DNA of 64,000 nucleotides. Origin: [Phialemoniopsis] sp. UDSM-2020 (Eukaryota; Ascomycota; Sordariomycetes; Thyridiales; Thyridiaceae). Made by a program: the position numbers and the translations under genes. The stretch lies in NCBI GenBank assembly GCA_018873225.1, contig JAEILZ010000003.1:372001-436000 (forward strand), read 5' to 3'. A model generated the notes under the pieces. It ran no database searches. It had not been told where the DNA came from and was given only the letters and a program-made list of their open reading frames with translations. Below, piece after piece: positions 31,843 through 43,258 of this stretch; position 1 is the stretch's first letter, and every line of letters starts with the position of its first letter.

Positions 31843-32466
31843 GATGCCTGGTGGTTGCGTCCAACCGTTTGACGATGACGGGAAGGAAGTTTGGTAGGTG
31901 ACACTTCCTCTCGATCCCAAATCCCATTTGACAGCATTTTTCAACTGCAGAGAAGCGTGATTTTGCAAAACATCTCATCTTGCTCACCGACCCATATTTC
32001 AGGACCAGAGTTTGGGTTGTACCGGGCCCAGCCCTCGGATTCAATATTCGCGATCGCCATGTCACATATTCCCCACTCCGGGACTTCCTACGGGTGCGTG
32101 CATTACCATGGAATCATTGACCCAAGGGCAACTTGTCCGAATCCTCCGAGTACTCTACAGCCAAGAAGAGCTTCTCATCAATTTGAGTCGCGTCGCAATG
32201 TGTTAATCTGGTACGCTAGACGGACCGCACATGCACGCACATGCACAGCAGGTTTCAAGAAGTTTCAAAAGGCCAGCTGTCAAACCACAATCGACCACTG
32301 ATCGGAAAGATTGGGAACAATTTGCCCTGAGCTTGTTTGGATCTTCAATCAGTAACCAGGCTGTCTGGGACGCCCTGGCTGCAAGCTCTGTGCCCTCTTT
32401 GTGAGCGAGATCGACAGGGTTGGCCGCTTCAGCGGTCGGGTCACGGTAACTGAGGAATTGCTCTAT
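31843..32466. other. Intergenic between secreted protein and NACHT relic
   Basis: 624 bases with the promoter of the small secreted protein. Plus-strand open frames here are short and unlike any family. No repeat seen. Confidence 0.4.
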
Positions 32467-34492
32467 TTATGGATGGAGTAATTGCAAATCAGTAGTCCCG
32501 ACCATGTTACAGAAAATCCAGTAATCGCAGCGGTAGTCGAAGCTTCCCAGAGTGAGGTCAGCGAGGATAAGGCGATAATATGACTCTTCCTCGAAAAAGT
32601 CCGATGGGAGTTTATACGCTTCCTTGGGCTTCAATTAGTTTGATTACAAAATCGTTCAAAGTTCTGTGGTAGGACCGGACCGTCTGAAATGAGCAAGGTT
32701 CTCTTCCACTCCATCGAAACGTCACAGGCACTGTCTCGAGAAAGCCCTTGGTCAGGCTCTTCAGCTGACGCTGGATGTCGTCAATCATGACACTGGCAGA
32801 TTTCCAGGTTTTCGTCTTTGTTCCATCGCAGGGTGGGAACTGGGAGTCGGTCATCTCATCCAACCAGCTGTAAGTGACACAGTTCAAAGGGGTTTGGTCA
32901 AAAGGGTAGTCTGCTGTCAAAAGCAACATTTTGACCACCCTATTTCGGTCGTAAATAGCCAGTGAATCGAGAATCCGGTGGTACAACAACTTCTCGATGT
33001 CCTGCGGAATAAGCTCGAGCTTCTCCATCAAAGTCTTTGTTGTGTCATGACGTTGCATACCAGTGAGCAACGAGGAAATAGCCCATGTTGCCCATAGAAA
33101 AACCCCTTGGGACATATCTACAATCATGACCACAAGATCAAGGTATGAATCTCTGATACGGTCAAAATTGACGTCTTATCTAATCATCTGCCGACTGAAA
33201 AGGTAGATATCGTACCATGTGAGCTGATGCAAGTGAAGTGCTTGGCCATCCTGATTGAGGTTGTCGAACTCGATATAGGGTCGCGAGCTAGCACAAATCT
33301 TGACATCCTGGCTTCTAGTCCATGTCTGTACTTTCTTCACGAGTTTAACGTGAACTTGTTCGTCGCCGTGCTCTAGGCCTTGCCACTGAGTGGAGAAAAC
33401 GATAGGAATGAGATCAGGACAGTGTGTAAGCGCTTTGAAGAGTATGGACCTGCGCAGGCCCTCGAGTGACATTTGCATTGCGTCGTCCGAGCTCCAGAAG
33501 TACAAGCTCGCGAAGACCAGCTTCTTCGTGGTTCCAACAAGCCACTTTTCCAGATCACTTTTAGTCCGGGTATGCTGGGCACAATATTTCATCAGGGTTG
33601 ACTTCCCCGACCCGGCTTTGCCGGAAATATGAAAGATGCCTCGTCCACATCGAAGCCAAGAGAGGAAAGTTTTGCGAGATTGCGCCCTTCGCTCTAAACA
33701 ATCGTTGTACGTATATGCTCGTTTGTCTAACTGGATAACTCTCTGTTCGTCAGACTCGTCTTCCCTTCCCAGCCTTTTTCCGTTAAGACACACATCCCCG
33801 TCTTCAAAAAGCCAATGAAACGTTCCTCCCTCAGCAACAGGTATGTTTTCTTCTCTCTGGTCCATACTAGTGTAGAAGAGCTTCTTCAAGATCATATTTT
33901 CCCTTGGCAATGTCTTCATCTTTGAAGACAGGACCGTCAAAGCCTGTTGCAACTCTGATATTTTATCTTCTAGCTGGTCTATGGGCGGAGACGGCTCTCT
34001 TGAACTATCTCTGGTCAAGGATGCTGCGATTTGCGAGATGTTGTGTTTGAGAAGTGCTAGCTGTGTCGAAGACTCCGTACACATATTCGACATCTTGTCA
34101 CCTAGTTGATACAGCTTCGCCTTGACCTGGGATCGGTCTTGACTATATCGGGGGTCAGCACGTTTTCTTCTAGGGTAAAAGCGAGACTAGAGTCACACCT
34201 AAGCATCTGTACTAGACGTATCAGTATTTGGTTCCGGTAGTTATCCATCTGCTTCTTAAGACCGTCGATATCCGGCCCCTTCTTCATGCTTTTGATCGTG
34301 ACCTTCAAGCTTCTCCATGTCGTACGACGACCTGACACTTGCAGCGTAGAGGCGGCACCGAACTTGGGCAGAGACGGCCTTGCAATTGATAGCGAGATCC
34401 CAGAGAGCTCTCTCGTCTTCTGTCGTGTGATTGAGGGTCGGTCTAAAGGCGTACCAGACTGGATTTTGGTTGGTTATCGACGCCTCCGACAT
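32467..34492 (-). pseudogene. NACHT-type STAND NTPase, broken in at least three places
   Basis: The layout of a fungal NLR-like protein is visible: an N-terminal helical part (34492-34100), a P-loop GKAGSGKST (33622-33596), a Walker-B-like region, and a GVFLWATWAISSL winged-helix segment (33100-33060). A 58 bp intron near 34141-34198 is normal. Three lesions are seen. (1) A frameshift near 34340 separates LAINCKAVSAQV from VSGRRTTWRSLKV, with no splice pair of usable length. (2) An in-frame TAA at 33178-33176 lies inside RQMIR-stop-DVNFDRIR, with the same frame open on both sides; a CAA-to-TAA change would explain it. (3) A shift near 32620 is needed to continue into KPKEAYKLPSDFFEEESYYRL. 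No C-terminal repeat domain follows. Probably a dead heterokaryon-incompatibility/immune-type receptor. Confidence 0.68.
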
Positions 34493-34920
34493 GCATCAAT
34501 GGCCATTGAGCCAATCAGGGCTGCCTCTGCTCGCCACGGCGGTAAGCTCACGTAGTTGCATTGATAAACGCCATAAGCCCTCAGCCTCCAGTGGTTGTCC
34601 ATACACCATCCCCCAGACATTCTTTGCCAAGTCACTCGGTGTAACATACCCGCGCTTGTTTTCTTTTCATGCACTCATTATTATTAGAAAACAGCATCGC
34701 CGTGGCATGCTAATCTTTCCGGTGTTGTATGCCATCATAGTGTTTTTGATACACGGATGTAGTGTTGTCCGAGCTCGATGAATCTGGTAGCTAATGGTCT
34801 GGACTGTTGTGTATACGGCTTGTTAAGATATTATTGTTTGATTAGCCTATCGTGGTACTGAAGAACTTGATGCTATAGTCGACTTTCGAGGGCAAATGCT
34901 CTAGACTATCAACGTGCCCG
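34493..34920. other. Intergenic, nothing recognised
   Basis: 428 bases between the NACHT relic and the stop of the rhodopsin-like gene. AT-rich after 34660. No supported feature. Confidence 0.4.
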
Positions 34921-36125
34921 TCATGACCTCCGAGGAGATGTCCCTATTCTCCTTCGACTATCCTCTCGCGTGGGAACATTGGAATTGTAACTTTCCTCAG
35001 GTGCTATCTCTGTGACAACACTGATAGGGCTCTTCACTTTGATGTTGCTAGACGGCTCCTTTGGATCCTGGTCACCGCTTTCGTCAAACTCTTTGCAAGA
35101 ATCTTCGCCCGAGAGTCTCGTGAATTGCCAAGAGCCTAGTAATTGCGGTGCGTAGCGAGGGATGAGGGGGTTGAAGTGGACCAAGGAGGCGCATACGATG
35201 GCGAGATTCGACCCAACCGATGACCAGACGACTATATTATAATTTTCCCCTGCGTCTGCATATTAGTGACGCAATTAACGGAGATGAATAAAAGGTCTTA
35301 CATGTCAGATCCTTCGAGCCCGCAGCCTGCTTGATCGAGTCTAGTCGGAGAATGCCAGTCACACAAACAAAAGTTCCGAGTATGAATATGAGAACCAGAG
35401 CTATACGCTGGGCCTTGGCCAGCTGCACTCTCCACAGCATGCTGGCCGTGAGGAAGTAGACCAAGAAGTCTTGGCCAATATTCAGACCAGCATTGGCGAC
35501 ATAAAGCTTTTCTTGCTTGATGCATGTCCCCGCCATGGCACTGATCCAGGCCCTTTGGACCGGCGTGCACTGGAAGATGCTCGCGATGACGGATGCCAGT
35601 CCGGTCAGCCCCACGAAGATGATGATAGCGTAGCAGCTTAACCTGGATGCTTTTCCTGAGTTGAGTTGGTGATAGTGTATCATTATGGACATCTTTGTCA
35701 GGCTGGAGGTGACGTAGTGTTTGGCTTGGCTGAAAAATAGGAGCTCAAGCCACAACCCGTACTTGGCGACGCCCTTGGGAAGATCGGACCGGTGCTGTCC
35801 CAGTCCATACTTTGTTTCTGGTCGCGAGCATTGGTTAAAGCTTTGTTTATCATGCCGTGTAAAGCGAAGATCAAGAGAAGGTTGATAACGTACGAAAGCA
35901 GACATTGATAGAGAAGGCAATGCTGAACACCCAAGACGCCAAGATTGTCCAGTTGTCCGCTCTGAAACAGGAGCGTTGGACAGAGAGACGCGTCCAAAAC
36001 CGCAATGCTAGGGTAAGAGTGGCCAGCACTGTCATGCACGACACGATGGCGATGAGGCTCTCGCTTCTCGACTCATCGGACGGGGTGTGATAACTGGAAA
36101 TGCCGGCCGGCCCGACACGCGACAT
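34921..36125 (-). CDS. Rhodopsin-domain integral membrane protein (PTH11-like family, no CFEM)
   Basis: Exons (minus) 36125-35894, 35817-35302 and 35249-34921, with introns of 76 and 52 bp, give 358 residues. Seven hydrophobic segments are expected: the first near residues 24-42, the last near ENYNIVVWSSVGSNLAIVCASL. Family hallmarks of the fungal rhodopsin-like domain are present: the ADNWTILASWVFSIAF helix, TKYGLGQH after helix 2, SLTKMSIMIHYHQL, CTPVQRAW, and ITW-like WENYN before the last helix. A hydrophilic C-terminal tail of about 85 residues follows. Members sit in the plasma membrane and include putative G-protein-coupled sensors; ligand unknown. Confidence 0.85.
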
Positions 36126-37279
36126 GGTGTGCCAATCTCGGCTGAGGCGGAGACGGCAGGATCAATAGAGACTGGTGCTAGCGCTGCGGAGAGCTGCAAT
36201 GGATCGAGCAGATAATTAATCTGAGACGCGGCTGGAACGGTGAATAGTGCTACACAATGGACGCTGGCTTGGATATAATGAAGGAGGCACCATCTTCGTA
36301 GACGTTAATTCTTTGAGCTTCCAAAGTGAAGATTCTTGAAAATGCTCCAACGTGACATTACGCCATGGAAAGGGGATGGACCCCGGCCGGCAGTACTCGT
36401 CAGCAAACCAGGTGCTTTGATGACAGGGTCCGCTTAATGTGGAACTGCTGATCAGGGACCACAACTTAATCTTGCTTTGTGTTTGTTATGCTTCACAAGG
36501 ATTAACGCAGTGTGTTCTCGATTCGCCTACAAGATTATTCTGGACGGGAAACTCTCTTATTGCATGGCAACGGAAACCTCCCTTTGGAAGACTTTTCAAA
36601 GATACCTGACATCTCAATATGAGAAGGTCAAGGACTGAGCGCTTGATTTGTTGTGCCTAGTTTGTAGAGCCGGTATCCACGATGATTGATGTAATTCTCC
36701 ACCGAGCTGAGACTTCAGCTTGGCAGAGTTGCTCTTGGCAGGTAATTCAAGGTGAAGAGGTCGAAGCCAAAGCGAGGACGAAACATCTACTACTAACGAA
36801 AGCCCAAATGCGGTGAGTGCTCACCGAGTGAACCACACCGAGCCCCTGCCCACGCACTTCGCAAACTGGGGTGCTGAGATATCAGGTTGTCGTCTGCTAT
36901 ACAGGAGAATGATGAGGCAAGGGCTTGGCTAGGTGAGATTGGCTGGTATGTGAATAGCTGAATAGTTGCCACATCCAGGAAAGACCCCCACGGTTCGACG
37001 CCATATGCAACCACAAACTGAGTGCACGGACATACATCCAGAGAGATCGGCTCACCGACACGTATTCGGGCGCTTACCACGGCTTACTACGAGCCCTTGT
37101 CCAAGGGGCTTCAGCTGTCAGCATTACCCCTCAGTGATATATAAAAGCTCGTCTCTGCTTGAGACATCTGGGGCTCGCAGGATCTCCAGCGAGCAAAGAC
37201 CCGCTGCCGTTGTTTTATCAGAATCGCATGAGCCAACACCGTTCACGGCTATTGTTAGTCCTTATTATAAAGCGTAGAC
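36126..37279. other. Intergenic, 1.15 kb, divergent promoters
   Basis: Divergent region between the rhodopsin-like gene and the nitroalkane oxidase. Open frames are short and unlike any family. A stretch near 37130-37150 (tgatatataaaagc) looks like a TATA region about 135 bp before the oxidase ATG. No other feature. Confidence 0.45.
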
Positions 37280-38634
37280 ATGCCTATCGACTTCCACCTG
37301 AGTCCCAGCGAGGCCGGCACCAGAGCCGCTGCCAAGGCCTTCGCCGAGCAGGTCTTGAGACCGGCCCGCGCGGAGTACCTCAAGTACCAGGAGCACGAGA
37401 AGCGCTTCCAGGCCACGCAGCCGGCGTATGCAGCGGCCGTCAAGGGAGGCCTGCTGAAGGGCCAGGTCTCGCCCGCCCACGGCGGCAGCGCGGGAGCCTT
37501 GACGGAGGCGGCCATCATGGTGGAGGAGTGCTACTCCGTCGAGCCCTCGGCAGCTCTGACGATCTTCGCCTCAGGACTGGGCCTTACGCCGCTGAATCTC
37601 GCGGGCAAGCCGGAGCACGCCGAGTTCATCGCGCCATTCATCAGCGGCGAGGGCACACCGCTAGCTTCCCTTGTCTTCAGCGAACCGGGAGGCGTAGCTA
37701 ATGCCTTGGAAAAAGGAGCTCCGGGCTTCCAGACCACGGCCTGCCGCGAGGGAGACGAGTGGGTTATCAACGGCGAGAAGCAGTGGGCGACCAACTGTGC
37801 GGGCTGGGACTTCAAGGGCGCCGACCTGGCCTGCGTCGTCTGTCGTGACGTTACCGAGCCCGCCAAGCCCGATGACGACCCCAAGGACCACGTTATGATC
37901 ATCCTGGTCACCCGCGCTGACCTGGACCGCAACGGCTGCGACGCGTTCAAGGTGCTCCGCCACATCTCGATGCCGGGCCACACCTCCGTGTCCGGCCCTC
38001 ACGTCAAGTACACCAACGTCCGGGTCCCGGCCAAGAATGTTCTGTGCCCGCCGGGGCAAGGGGCTCAGGTAGCGTTCGGCTCGTTTGATATGAGCGCTGT
38101 ACTCGTGGGAGCGATGGGGGTCGGGCTGATGCGCGCTGCCTTTGACGCGGCACTCGCCTTCGCTAAACGGGACGACCGCCGAGGCGCCGTACCTCTGCTG
38201 GAACGCCAGGCCTTTGCCGATCTGCTTTCCGGCATCAAGATGCAGACGGAAGCTTGCCGGGCTCTCACGTGGAAAGCGGCCTTTGTCATGGAACATGGTC
38301 CGGGAGAGTACAACGCCCGTCGTGAGCTGGCGCTGTCTGCCAAGATCCACTGCAGCGATGCTGCTGTCAAGGCCGTTACCGACGCCATTAATGCTGTGGG
38401 AATGTGAGTTTTGTCATGATCCTACCGTGGAGACCGAATGAGGGCTAATCTATGCTATTCAGTACGGCCTATGATGTGGAGCAGCCGTTCCCCGAGCTGC
38501 TGAACAATGCGACGGTGTTGCCCATCTTTGACGGTGGCAATGTCGGGATTCGAAGGCGTCATATGCAACAGCTGATGCTGGACCCGGACTACGATGCCTG
38601 GTCCGCGACTTTCGGAACCCCAGATGATCAATAG
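37280..38634 (+). CDS. Nitroalkane oxidase (acyl-CoA dehydrogenase superfamily flavoenzyme)
   Basis: Exons 37280-38403 and 38463-38634, with a 59 bp intron, give 431 residues, close to the 439 of Fusarium oxysporum nitroalkane oxidase. The fold is acyl-CoA dehydrogenase, but in place of the usual catalytic Glu region it has PIFDGGNVGIRRR. D398 corresponds to the catalytic base Asp402, and R405 (seven residues on) to Arg409. FDMSAVLVGAMGVG keeps the Ser that contacts FAD. Other matches: SLVFSEPGG, WDFKGADLACVVCRD and SGPHVKYTNVRVP. The reaction is oxidation of primary/secondary nitroalkanes to aldehydes/ketones, with nitrite and H2O2. No signal peptide or clear PTS1. Possible roles are defence against toxic nitroalkanes (for example 3-nitropropionate relatives) or N scavenging. 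Confidence 0.88.
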
Positions 38635-39275
38635 ACGACGAGTTGAGTTACGACGCTCTTCTTCCCGGATTCGAGGATGGGAAACAAGAAGTCTTCGGGG
38701 TAAATATCGTGGCCACCATGAGTTCTCTTGATTAGGAGCCCCAGTATTGCCCAGAATCGAAATCCTTGTCCTTCATTTCGGGTACCTTGAACGGGTTCCA
38801 CAGTGATCGGCCGCCTGTCTGACGATTTGTCCGGGATGATCGCTGAGACGAGTGCTGAGAGTCCGAGGTATGCCGAAAGAGAAAAGCTCGAAAGAAGGCG
38901 TTCCCAATCGTCTTGACAGTCCTCTTCAATGCTCACACTGCCGTATCATGAGTAAATAATGCCATATCCTTTGAAAGCGCTGGAGAAACAAATCCGTGTC
39001 TCCTCGAATGTCAAATTGCTACAGATCCATGTCCAGCGCTGTCAGTGAGATGCGCCCCTCCTCCAACTGTAGCTAATTCCCTGATGGAGCTTAGCTGCTT
39101 TAGCTGTTTCCACGCGACGCGCCTGTTAGCTCAGCCTCCTTGTAGTTCTGACCTCATTCATTTCAGGAAAATTGACACTCAAACAAACCATCGCGAGTAG
39201 AGCAAAGACACAGAACTGTCGTGCGCCTCCTCCAGACCGAATTATATTGATCTCCATAGACAAGATCCTTACACC
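38635..39275. other. Intergenic between oxidase and membrane protein
   Basis: 641 bases. It contains the oxidase 3' region and the promoter of the membrane protein at 39276. A 102-codon minus frame near 38936-38628 shows no family features. Nothing else seen. Confidence 0.4.
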
Positions 39276-40528
39276 ATGGCGCCCTCCAAATCCGCGCTGG
39301 CGCTCACCGTCGTCGCCCTCCTGGCGTGTGCGGGGATGGGCGGCTACGGCACCTTCGGCGCCGGCTTCCAGGCCGGCCTCTTCGCCTCCATCGAGAAGTC
39401 GGTCGGCCAGAACGTGGTCAAGCCGTTCTTCATATCGGGCCCCAAGCCGTACCGGCTGGTTTACACCGGCATCCGGCCCCTCGATCGGTTCATCATGGCC
39501 CCCATCTCCTTCTTCGTCATCAGTGCCAATGGGCCGCAGACCTGGGACGTCACCCTGTCGTACTGGTACCTCCTGGCGCAATTCTGTGCCGGCTGGTGTC
39601 TCTTGTTCCTCGAGGGCATGCGCAGAGGTAACACCGACAAGGCTGTTAGTTGGTAAGTGTGGCCATTAACCCATTTGCGCATGCGTGAACATGCAGGATT
39701 GACAGGAGCGACGACAGGACCGGAGCCATGGGCCTCCTCATCCAGACGGCCAGCTACACAATCACCGTGCCACTGTACCTCATCCTGCACCTCCTCACCT
39801 CCCCGCTGACGTCCGTGACGCGCGCGACCTCCAACCTCGCCGCCATCGACGCCATCGACTCGATGACCTTCCCCATCGCCAACGGGCTGGCCTTCATCGG
39901 CCCGGCCGTCATGATGTTCCTGCCCACGCCGGCCAAGGTCGCCGCCATCGCGCACTACTCCTGGAACGCCGTGTGGCAGTTCTTCCCGGCCACGCAGGGC
40001 CTCTACCGCGGCATCCTCAAGCTCGTCGTCCCGCAGTCCCACGACGCCGGGATCCCGCAGTCGCCGAGGCTCAACCGGCAGGCGCTCGGCTACGTCTACG
40101 GCTTCGTCGTGCTCGTCGCCGTCGCGAGCCAGCTCGGCATGCTGGCCGCCGCGCTGGTCCCGGACTCGCTCGTGCCGGACGAGTACAAGCACATCGTCGC
40201 CGGCGTCGACTTGGTCAACGCGTTTGTGCCGTACTGGCCCGGAAATGCGCCGGCCGTCAACGTCTCTGTCGCCACGGCCACGGGCGCCGGGCTGCCCGAG
40301 CTCACGAAGCTCTTCTTCCAGTGGGACATGTACTGCGGCGGCGCGGCAATCCTTATCTGGGCCATCTACCTGCACGGCGCGGCCATCCCCGGCCGGAACC
40401 TGGCCGCGCTGCTGATCAAGTCTTCGATCTGGACCGTGCTAGGCGGGTTCCCAGCTGCTGCCGCCATTGCCCTGTGGGAACGTGACTCGGCTCTTTTCTC
40501 CGAGGACAAGGCCAAGAAGACGCAGTAA
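39276..40528 (+). CDS. Polytopic membrane protein of unknown function
   Basis: Exons 39276-39652 and 39697-40528 give 402 residues; the 44 bp intron joins AVSW to IDRSDDR in frame. The first hydrophobic segment (SALALTVVALLACAGMGGYG) could be a signal anchor. About seven to eight further membrane segments follow, including ISFFVISANG, YWYLLAQFCAGWCLLFL, TASYTITVPLYLILHLL, ALGYVYGFVVLVAVASQLGMLAAAL, GGAAILIWAIYLHG and IWTVLGGFPAAAAIALW. A short WDMYCGG motif precedes helix 7. The gene is GC-rich and strongly codon-biased. I do not recognise the family; the topology is loosely like membrane-embedded proteins of fungal metabolite clusters, but no active-site motif supports a named enzyme. Confidence 0.8.
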
Positions 40529-40876
40529 TTCGCGACCCATAGTTCTGACATCTTGTGAGGTGTGGACGAATATGCGGGCTGGGAACCGGGCAGCGTAGTT
40601 TCGTGTATTCTCTGGGCATCATTCTAGCACTTGGATCACAGCAAACCGCCCTTGGTTACAATTTGTGATGTAATTGTATTATATTTAAAAGCAATAATAA
40701 GATTTAGTCTTTTGAATCCTACGCTTTCCCTGTGAAGTAGAGCTCCGGCGCTGCCCAAATCAAAATGCCAAAGAAAATGAGGATATCACGCAGAAAGACA
40801 AACACCGTAGCCACCTCCGCAACACCCCATCACTCTCTGCCCTGCCCTTGACTCTCTCCTCTCTCGTCCGGCTCGC
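40529..40876. other. Convergent 3' intergenic region
   Basis: 348 bases between two stop codons facing each other. The AT-rich stretch near 40665-40720 fits poly(A)/terminator signals. Nothing else seen. Confidence 0.4.
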
Positions 40877-42044
40877 TCATGAAGGCAGTTCCGATCTTCT
40901 CCCCTCGTCAGAAACCATCCGATGCCTGTCGCTGCCAGGCGCCACCCCGCGCGACTCGTCCGACACCCACTGCGGCGGCGCCTCGTGTATTACACGATCC
41001 TGCCCGTCCAGCTCCCCGCCGTACACGTACTTTTGCCCGTACGCACCACCCCCGGCGTTGTCCGAGTAAGGGGTGCTACCGGGCGCCCCGCTGTACGAGC
41101 TAGGCCATGGGCTCGGGACGTCGCTGCCCGGTGCCGGGCCGTACGTCGAGTCGTGCTGCGGCAGCTCGACGGCGTCGTTGTGCCGGTTGTTCCTCCGCCG
41201 CCGGCGGATGAGCCACCACGCCGCCGCGATCAGCGCCACACCCGCGAGCCCGCAGGCCACGCCCACGCCCGCCGCCGCGCCGGTGGACAGGCCAGTCGAC
41301 GCCGGTGCGTCCGTCGGTGCGGTGGTCTGAGAGGAGGTCGGCGCGCCCGAGGAGGTGGATGTCGCAGTCGACGACGCGGGGATGTCGGTCTTTTGCACGT
41401 TGAGCTGAATGAGGGGCGCGGCGAGCGTGACCTCGCTGACGACGGCGCCGGCGCGGTTGTCCTGCGTGTTTGTTCTCGTAAACGTGGCGGGCAGGGTCAT
41501 GGGCGGGCTGTTGACATCCTGGCCGCTCGAGCAGCTCTTGATTGGAATCGTGCCCGTGCTCGCCGTGCTCAGGCACGTCTGCCCGTTGTCGGTGCCCTGG
41601 AGGAAGCGGCAGGTGTATCCGCTGGGTAGCTGTCAGCAGACTGGCCATGGTAGGGCAAGGCGATCGGGGGAGGTGGTGTCATAAAACTTACGTTGGACAG
41701 CACCCGTACGCCGTTTCGCTCGTAAGCATCGAGAACTGAAACTTGAAGCCGCCATCGACGCCGCCCGTCGCCGAGCACGCCGTCGTGTAGCCGGTGGGGC
41801 ACTCGAGCCCAGGCGAGTAGAACCCCCATCCGTTGAAGGCGACTCCGGTCTCGACGGTATCCTTGCGCGGCGGCGGCCAGCAGTCAGCGGCGTCGCGGAC
41901 ACCCTGGGCGTTGAAGGTGTTGACGCCGCAGCTCTGGGCGATCCAGCCGCCGCTGCACGTCGAGCAGCCGAGCACGGCGGTCGTGCACGACGACGGCGGC
42001 ACGAAGACCGTCGTGAGGGGTCCGAGGTTGGTGCGTGCGCTCAT
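40877..42044 (-). CDS. Single-pass membrane protein with Cys-rich N-terminal domain
   Basis: Exons (minus) 42044-41692 and 41621-40877, with a 70 bp intron, give 365 residues, starting MSARTNLGPLTT. In-frame codons extend upstream to 42395, but that stretch is unlike protein. The N-terminal ~200 residues are Cys-rich (SSCTTAVLGCSTCSGGW, DCWPPP, LECPTGYTTACS, YGCCPTGYTCRFL) and presumably extracellular. A Ser/Thr linker (TATSTSSGAPTSSQTT) leads to one membrane segment (GVGVACGLAGVALIAAAWWLI) followed by RRRRR as stop-transfer. The cytoplasmic tail of about 110 residues is Gly/Ser/Pro-rich. There is no cleavable signal peptide, so insertion would be through the internal helix. Likely a cell-surface sensor or wall-linked protein; function unknown. 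Confidence 0.78.
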
Positions 42045-43258
42045 GGTGTCGCTTTCGTGGTCCCCGCGTTGGGGCGAGAGCCGCGAGGACTGTCTGTGGT
42101 TCGTCGACTTGAAATGGGAGGCGGCGGCCGGTAGAAGTTCGAAGAGATCGTCAGCCAGTCGAAAAAGAGAATGAATCTCCCCCAGATGGGCCACCGGGTA
42201 GTGCGTAGGGCAGGCCGAAGGATCAACAGGGTCAGAGCTACGGCTCAAACGGGCAGAATTCTTCGAAACCTTTGCGTTTGCGTTTGACAGGTTCAGTGCC
42301 GGGCTCACTAGGTAGACAAGCCAAGCAGAAGGCAGGCAGATCCTTTTCGAGGTAGGTAACCGCCCAGCTTTCCCGACGTCGGGTTGCACGGTCAATCGCA
42401 GAAGCCCTTTTCGGTGTGCGTGTAGTACAGGGTCAAAGACAAGACATTGTCCCTATTTTCTTCTTTCCAGCCCTCGCGTTCCGCTTCGCACAAGCTCGCA
42501 ACCAGCAGCGACCATCGCCGTCCTCACAACCCCCCGTCAGCACTTGCTGCATGTCAGACTGGCGATGTGGGACGGGTTCAGGGGGGTGCACCATAGTGCG
42601 CCGCCCCTCGGACCCTCGAGATTCGTCTGAATTGAGATGAAATATTACCCTGGAGAACAGGCCCTCTGGCCATATTAGGCCAATAAGCTGGCCCAGCCGC
42701 CACGATGGGGACCATCGGCCGCTTAGCAACGCTTGTGCCGTAAACTAGGCCCTGCTAGGGCTGCTAGAACTGGGCTTAACGCAGCCGTTGCACAGATCAG
42801 TGGGAGACCGGCGGCAGCGGCTGTGCCTGGCTTGGGGTCGCGGCTTCAGGTTCCGTTGGCTTGGTTGTTAGCGTCCATTTGTGGCTTAGATGAGATGATG
42901 GGGTCATCACGACGCGATCTCGTTGTTGGTTCTTTCGATATTTGTTCATTCAAGATTCAAGGATTCATGATTCACGAAATTGAGGTACTGGAAGAAAACG
43001 AAGGTGCAAAACGAAGGTGTTGGGTATCGGGTGTAGATTACAACGGTGACCAAGATCAATGCCGTGAACTCAATATTTCGTAACGGCAAGAACACTCTGG
43101 ACTAGCCCCCAATCTGCAGGCTCATCTCGTGCACCTCGTTCGGTAGGTGCGATCCAGTCACAGACAGACAGCGAACACCTTCACTCCACACCACCCATGC
43201 AGACAGCGCTACCACGTAGAAAACCGCTATACCACTTTACCCAACCTCAATATTCAGC
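42045..43258. other. Intergenic, 1.2 kb, no supported gene
   Basis: Promoter side of the single-pass protein plus the 3' side of the GPI-type protein. Short open frames on both strands have no recognisable features. No RNA or repeat seen. Confidence 0.45.

Noticed and set aside
37661..38350. 229-codon minus frame
   Set aside because: Antisense shadow of the nitroalkane oxidase, which has clear family motifs on the plus strand.
39121..39180. tRNA-like string (TTAGCTCAG) near 39125
   Set aside because: No matching acceptor or anticodon stems could be formed around it.
39461..40375. 304-codon minus frame
   Set aside because: Antisense shadow of the polytopic membrane protein; low-complexity Gly/Arg/Asp/Val composition.
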